9,262 nucleotides of DNA from positions 405 through 9,666 of the forward strand of contig DHIR01000126.1 of the NCBI GenBank assembly GCA_002403905.1, read 5' to 3'. The notes under the pieces were generated by a model. That model saw only the letters and a list, made by a program, of their open reading frames with translations, did not search any database and was not told the DNA's origin. This DNA comes from Mucilaginibacter sp. UBA4741. Lineage in GTDB: Bacteria; Bacteroidota; Bacteroidia; Sphingobacteriales; Sphingobacteriaceae. The position numbers and the translations under genes were made by a program. Numbering within the stretch: the stretch's first letter is position 1; each line of letters starts with the position of its first letter. This document shows positions 6,660 through 9,262 of the stretch, piece after piece.

Positions 6660-7058
6660 ATGAAAATTGCAGTATTAATTGCCCGGATATTACTGGGTCT
6701 GATCTTCGTGGTGTTTGGATTGAATTTTTTCTTTCCGCAGGTATTACACATGGCGCAGCCACCTATGAGCCCGGCAGCAACCGCATTTTCCGGCGGACTC
6801 TGGGGTTCGGGTTATTTTTTCCAGTACATGAAAGTTATTGAAATTATAAGCGGATTATTTTTGCTGATTAACCGTTATACCGCTTTCTTTCTGCTAGTAT
6901 TGCTACCTATCAGCGTAAACGTATTCTTGTTTCATACCATATTAGTTCCGGCAGGCATACCTGTAGGGGTTACTGTATTGGCATTAAACATATTTTTATG
7001 CATTGGTTATATTAAATATTATGCCGGTGTGTTTACTGCTAAACCAACGGTTAGCTAA
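6660..7058 (+). CDS. DoxX-family small integral membrane protein
   Basis: This 132-residue protein has about four hydrophobic membrane segments: roughly residues 3-24 (VLIARILLGLIFVVFGLNFF), 55-70 (KVIEIISGLFLLI), 73-95 (TAFFLLVLLPISVNVFLF) and 98-122 (LVPAGIPVGVTVLALNIFLCIGY, in part). The start IARILLGLIFVVFGLNFFF is typical of DoxX/DoxD-like proteins. These lie in the inner membrane and are often linked to redox or thiol stress, but a biochemical role is rarely known. The ATG at 6660 is preferred over an in-frame TTG at 6621 because the TTG would add a polar, Lys/Gln-rich stretch encoded in the A-rich leader. The gene is divergent from msrA, which may suggest a shared oxidative-stress role, and convergent with parE. 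Specific function unknown. Confidence 0.85.
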   Translation: MKIAVLIARILLGLIFVVFGLNFFFPQVLHMAQPPMSPAATAFSGGLWGSGYFFQYMKVIEIISGLFLLINRYTAFFLLVLLPISVNVFLFHTILVPAGIPVGVTVLALNIFLCIGYIKYYAGVFTAKPTVS

Positions 7059-7085
7059 GTTAATTTGCAATTTACAAAGGGTAAA

Positions 7086-7118
7086 AGATTTGACAACTTT
7101 TAAAAAGTTGTCAAATCT
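7086..7118. terminator. 33-nt perfect palindrome between convergent doxX and parE
   Basis: Arms AGATTTGACAACTTTT (7086-7101) and AAAAGTTGTCAAATCT (7103-7118) are exact reverse complements around one A at 7102. It lies 27 bases after the DoxX gene stop and 38 bases after the parE stop. Read on the - strand, the hairpin is followed by TTTTAC including its last arm base, giving a modest U-run that suits termination of parE. It has the same length, arm size, single-base centre, AGA/TCT ends and TTTT-N-AAAA core as the element at 1020-1052; 11 of 16 arm bases agree. Confidence 0.65.
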
Positions 7119-7156
7119 AATTATCCTGGCAATCTTCTAATCCTAAAAATCTTAGT

Positions 7157-9055
7157 CTAGCTAGCTATCGGCAATTCCTCAGCATCTTCTGCATCCTCAG
7201 CAATTGTAGGGTTAACCGTTTCATCATCCTTCTCCACCCTTAAATTACCGATGATGTGTTGTTGCCTGGCCGGGGTGTTTTTACCCATAAAGTACTCTAA
7301 CAAACCTTTAATGTTAGCGTCTTTCAGGATAACCGGGTCCAGGCGGATGTCTTTACCTATAAACAAGCCAAACTCATCCGGCGATATTTCGCCCAAGCCC
7401 TTAAATCGGGTTATTTCTGGTTTTACACCTAGTTTGGCAATGGCGTTGCGGCGCTCTTCATCGCTGTAGCAATAGATGGTTTCTTTTTTATTACGAACCC
7501 TAAATAACGGGGTTTGTAGTATAAATACGTGCCCGGCTTTTACCAGGTCGGGGAAGAACTGCAGGAAGAACGTCATCAGCAACAAGCGGATGTGCATACC
7601 ATCCACATCGGCATCGGTAGCTATTACTATATTATTATAACGCAATGCATCCAGGCCGTCCTCAATATTCAGCGCATGCTGCAACAGGTTAAACTCCTCA
7701 TTCTCATAAACTACTTTTTTGGTTAGCCCGTAGCAGTTTAACGGCTTACCTTTTAAGCTAAATACAGCCTGGGTCATCACATCGCGCGATTTGGTGATAG
7801 ATCCGCTGGCCGAGTCACCTTCGGTAATAAACAAGGTGGTGTCTTGCTTACGCTCGTGGGTATCATCAAAATGCAGCTTGCAATCACGTAGTTTGCGGTT
7901 ATGTAGCGAGGCTTTTTTGGCGCGGTCATTAGCCAGTTTTTTAATGCCGGCAATATCCTTGCGCTCACGCTCCGATTGCATGATCCGTTTTAATAGCGCA
8001 TCTGCCGCAGACGGGTTTTTATGCAGATAATTATCTAATTCTTTCTTTACAAAATCGCCAATAAATGTGCGGACAGAGGGGCCCTCCGGACCAATGTTTT
8101 GCGAACCCAGCTTGGTTTTGGTTTGCGACTCGAACACCGGCTCCTGCACTTTTATAGCAATAGCAGATACGATAGATGCACGTACATCCGAAGCATCAAA
8201 CTCTTTTTTATAAAACTCGCGGATAGTTTTTACAATCGCTTCACGGAAGGCCGCCTGGTGGGTGCCGCCTTGTGTGGTATGCTGACCGTTTACGAACGAA
8301 TAATACTCCTCGCCGTATTGCTGACCGTGGGTCATGGCTATTTCTATATCCTCGCCTTTTAGGTGGATGATAGGATAGCGCAGAGTTTCCACATCGGTCC
8401 TTTTGGTTAGCAGGTCATAAAGCCCGCGTTCCGAAAAATATTTTTGATTATTGAAGTTAATAGTCAGGCCCGAGTTTAGGAACACATAGTTCCATATCAT
8501 GCTATCTATAAACTCGGGTATAAAATGATAATTCCTGAAAATGGTCTCATCAGGATAAAAATTAATAGCGGTGCCGTTGCGTTGCGTAGTTTCTTTTTCG
8601 GGTTCGTCTTTTACTAACTCGCCCTTTTCAAACTCGGCAATTTTGGTGCGGCCATCGCGGTATGATTGTACAATGAACGAATTTGAAAGCGCGTTAACCG
8701 CCTTTGTACCCACCCCATTTAAACCTACCGATTTTTGGAACGCCTTACTATCATATTTACCACCGGTATTTATTTTTGATACGCAATCTATCACCTTACC
8801 CAATGGTATACCCCGGCCATAATCGCGTACGGTAACTTTATGGTCGCTTATATTAATCTCGATGGTTTTGCCCGAGCCCATTACAAACTCATCTATCGAG
8901 TTATCTACAATTTCTTTCAGTAATACATATATCCCGTCATCATAAGCCGAGCCATCGCCCAGCTTGCCAATATACATGCCGGGGCGCAGGCGGATATGCT
9001 CTTTCCAATCAAGCGACCGTATACTATCTTCACTATAACTTACTGCTTCTGCCAT
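7157..9055 (-). CDS. parE: DNA topoisomerase IV subunit B (ParE)
   Basis: ParE is the ATPase subunit of topoisomerase IV and captures and passes one DNA duplex through the break made by ParC. The 632-residue protein has the GHKL ATPase domain first: [11 protein letters not shown] with catalytic Glu48 and Mg-binding Asn52, RDYGRGIP at 77-84, and the lid glycine motif [11 protein letters not shown] at 111-121. The transducer domain carries the QTKTKLG switch loop near Lys313. The TOPRIM domain has TEGDSASGS (Glu412), KGKPLN at 435-440 and DADVDG at 481-486 (Asp481, Asp483, Asp485), then FKGLGE at 551-556 and a short acidic tail. The length fits ParE rather than GyrB of gammaproteobacterial type. 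The ATG at 9055 is the natural start. Convergent parC about 6 kb away supports topoisomerase IV. All key residues are intact. Confidence 0.93.
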   Translation of the reverse strand: MAEAVSYSEDSIRSLDWKEHIRLRPGMYIGKLGDGSAYDDGIYVLLKEIVDNSIDEFVMGSGKTIEINISDHKVTVRDYGRGIPLGKVIDCVSKINTGGKYDSKAFQKSVGLNGVGTKAVNALSNSFIVQSYRDGRTKIAEFEKGELVKDEPEKETTQRNGTAINFYPDETIFRNYHFIPEFIDSMIWNYVFLNSGLTINFNNQKYFSERGLYDLLTKRTDVETLRYPIIHLKGEDIEIAMTHGQQYGEEYYSFVNGQHTTQGGTHQAAFREAIVKTIREFYKKEFDASDVRASIVSAIAIKVQEPVFESQTKTKLGSQNIGPEGPSVRTFIGDFVKKELDNYLHKNPSAADALLKRIMQSERERKDIAGIKKLANDRAKKASLHNRKLRDCKLHFDDTHERKQDTTLFITEGDSASGSITKSRDVMTQAVFSLKGKPLNCYGLTKKVVYENEEFNLLQHALNIEDGLDALRYNNIVIATDADVDGMHIRLLLMTFFLQFFPDLVKAGHVFILQTPLFRVRNKKETIYCYSDEERRNAIAKLGVKPEITRFKGLGEISPDEFGLFIGKDIRLDPVILKDANIKGLLEYFMGKNTPARQQHIIGNLRVEKDDETVNPTIAEDAEDAEELPIAS

Positions 9056-9104
9056 TTTAATATGTGTGTAATTTCAATCCGGGACGCAGGAAGCCTCCCT
9101 ACAG

Positions 9105-9112
9105 CAAAAATA
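9105..9112 (-). promoter_or_regulatory. -7 promoter box for parE
   Basis: On the - strand this reads TATTTTTG, an exact match to TAnnTTTG, 49 bases before the parE ATG. TTTG tetramers lie upstream, but at about 13 and 25 bases instead of the usual 17-23, so the -33 element is uncertain. The long repeat block begins about 50 bases further upstream. Confidence 0.5.
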
Positions 9113-9165
9113 AAGTTTAGCAGCTCAAATTCTAATTCAAATCTGTTAACTTATCAACATTGTTG

Positions 9166-9212
9166 TTGAAGATTAGTTATTGAAGATTAAAGATTAGTGA
9201 TTAAAGATTAGT
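9166..9212. repeat. GATTA-based 7/14-bp tandem repeat upstream of parE
   Basis: The unit GATTAAAGATTAGT occurs twice in perfect tandem (9185-9198, 9199-9212). It is preceded by a related unit GATTAGTTATTGAA (9171-9184), and TTGAAGATTA occurs at 9166 and 9180, again 14 bases apart. The 14-mer is itself two heptamers, GATTAAA and GATTAGT. There is no coding frame here. The block doubles as the left arm of the inverted repeat at 9176-9262. Confidence 0.85.
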
Positions 9213-9262
9213 ACCTGTCGCTTTTAACAGGCGATAGGCACTAATCTTTAATCTTCAATAAC
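9176..9262. repeat. Long inverted repeat with a slipped register, running to the window edge
   Basis: Bases 9176-9199 and 9239-9262 form a perfect 24-bp inverted repeat that reaches the last base of the window and may extend past it. Between them, CCTGTCGC (9214-9221) pairs with GCGATAGG (9231-9238) with one G-T pair, around a 9-base loop. The left arm has one 14-bp unit more than the right, so a second register also works: 9199-9221 against 9231-9253, with one mismatch and one G-T pair. Possible roles are a terminator for a gene beyond the edge, a REP/MITE-like dispersed element, or a cruciform-forming site. No transposase is visible. Confidence 0.8.

Noticed and set aside
7086..7118. Palindromes here and at 1020-1052 as insertion-sequence ends
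   Set aside because: No transposase gene or target duplication is seen, each palindrome is a closed hairpin, and the enclosed genes are ordinary chromosomal ones.
9151..9159. TTATCAACA, one base from the DnaA box TTATCCACA, next to AT-rich repeats
   Set aside because: One imperfect box without a cluster, and no dnaA or other origin-linked gene nearby, is not evidence of a replication origin.
9166..9262. Possible CRISPR array from short repeats
   Set aside because: The units are 7-14 bp in direct contact with no unique spacers, and no cas gene is present.

Overview
The window looks like chromosome from a Bacteroidota member, most likely the Sphingobacteriaceae (Pedobacter/Mucilaginibacter type). 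The grounds are a moderately AT-rich composition, A-rich leaders instead of clear Shine-Dalgarno sites, several matches to the Bacteroidota -7 promoter element TAnnTTTG, and the protein families present. The genus is inferred; there is no rRNA or other marker here to fix it.

Layout. At the left edge is the end of parC (topoisomerase IV subunit A, + strand, N-terminus outside the window). At the right edge is complete parE (topoisomerase IV subunit B, - strand). The two point towards each other and enclose about 6 kb. Between them is a run of five - strand genes, in transcription order: msrA (methionine sulfoxide reductase), a secreted acid phosphatase of the e(P4)/HAD class, a large secreted YncE-type beta-propeller/phosphoesterase fusion, a small secreted protein of unknown function, and a LacX-type aldose epimerase homologue. 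A small + strand DoxX-family membrane protein gene is divergent from msrA and convergent with parE.

How it fits together. ParC and ParE form the heterotetramer that decatenates replicated chromosomes. The five-gene run combines cytoplasmic protein repair and sugar handling with two exported phosphatases, which suggests periplasmic phosphate or nucleotide scavenging. It probably has a main promoter before msrA and a second one before the propeller/phosphoesterase gene. Co-function of the whole run is not demonstrated by the sequence.

Non-coding structure. Both convergent gene junctions carry a 33-nt perfect palindrome of the same design (16-bp arms, one centre base, shared ends and core), probably working as bidirectional terminators or as members of a dispersed repeat family. 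The msrA/doxX divergent promoter is an imperfect 28-bp palindrome whose two arms supply the two -7 boxes. Upstream of parE lies a block of GATTA-based 7/14-bp tandem repeats that is also one arm of a long inverted repeat running to the window edge.

No mobile-element gene, CRISPR array, tRNA or rRNA was seen. I found no clear new multi-gene system. The most interesting points are the clamp-binding-like QLGLF end of ParC, the paired junction palindromes, and the slipped inverted repeat next to parE.
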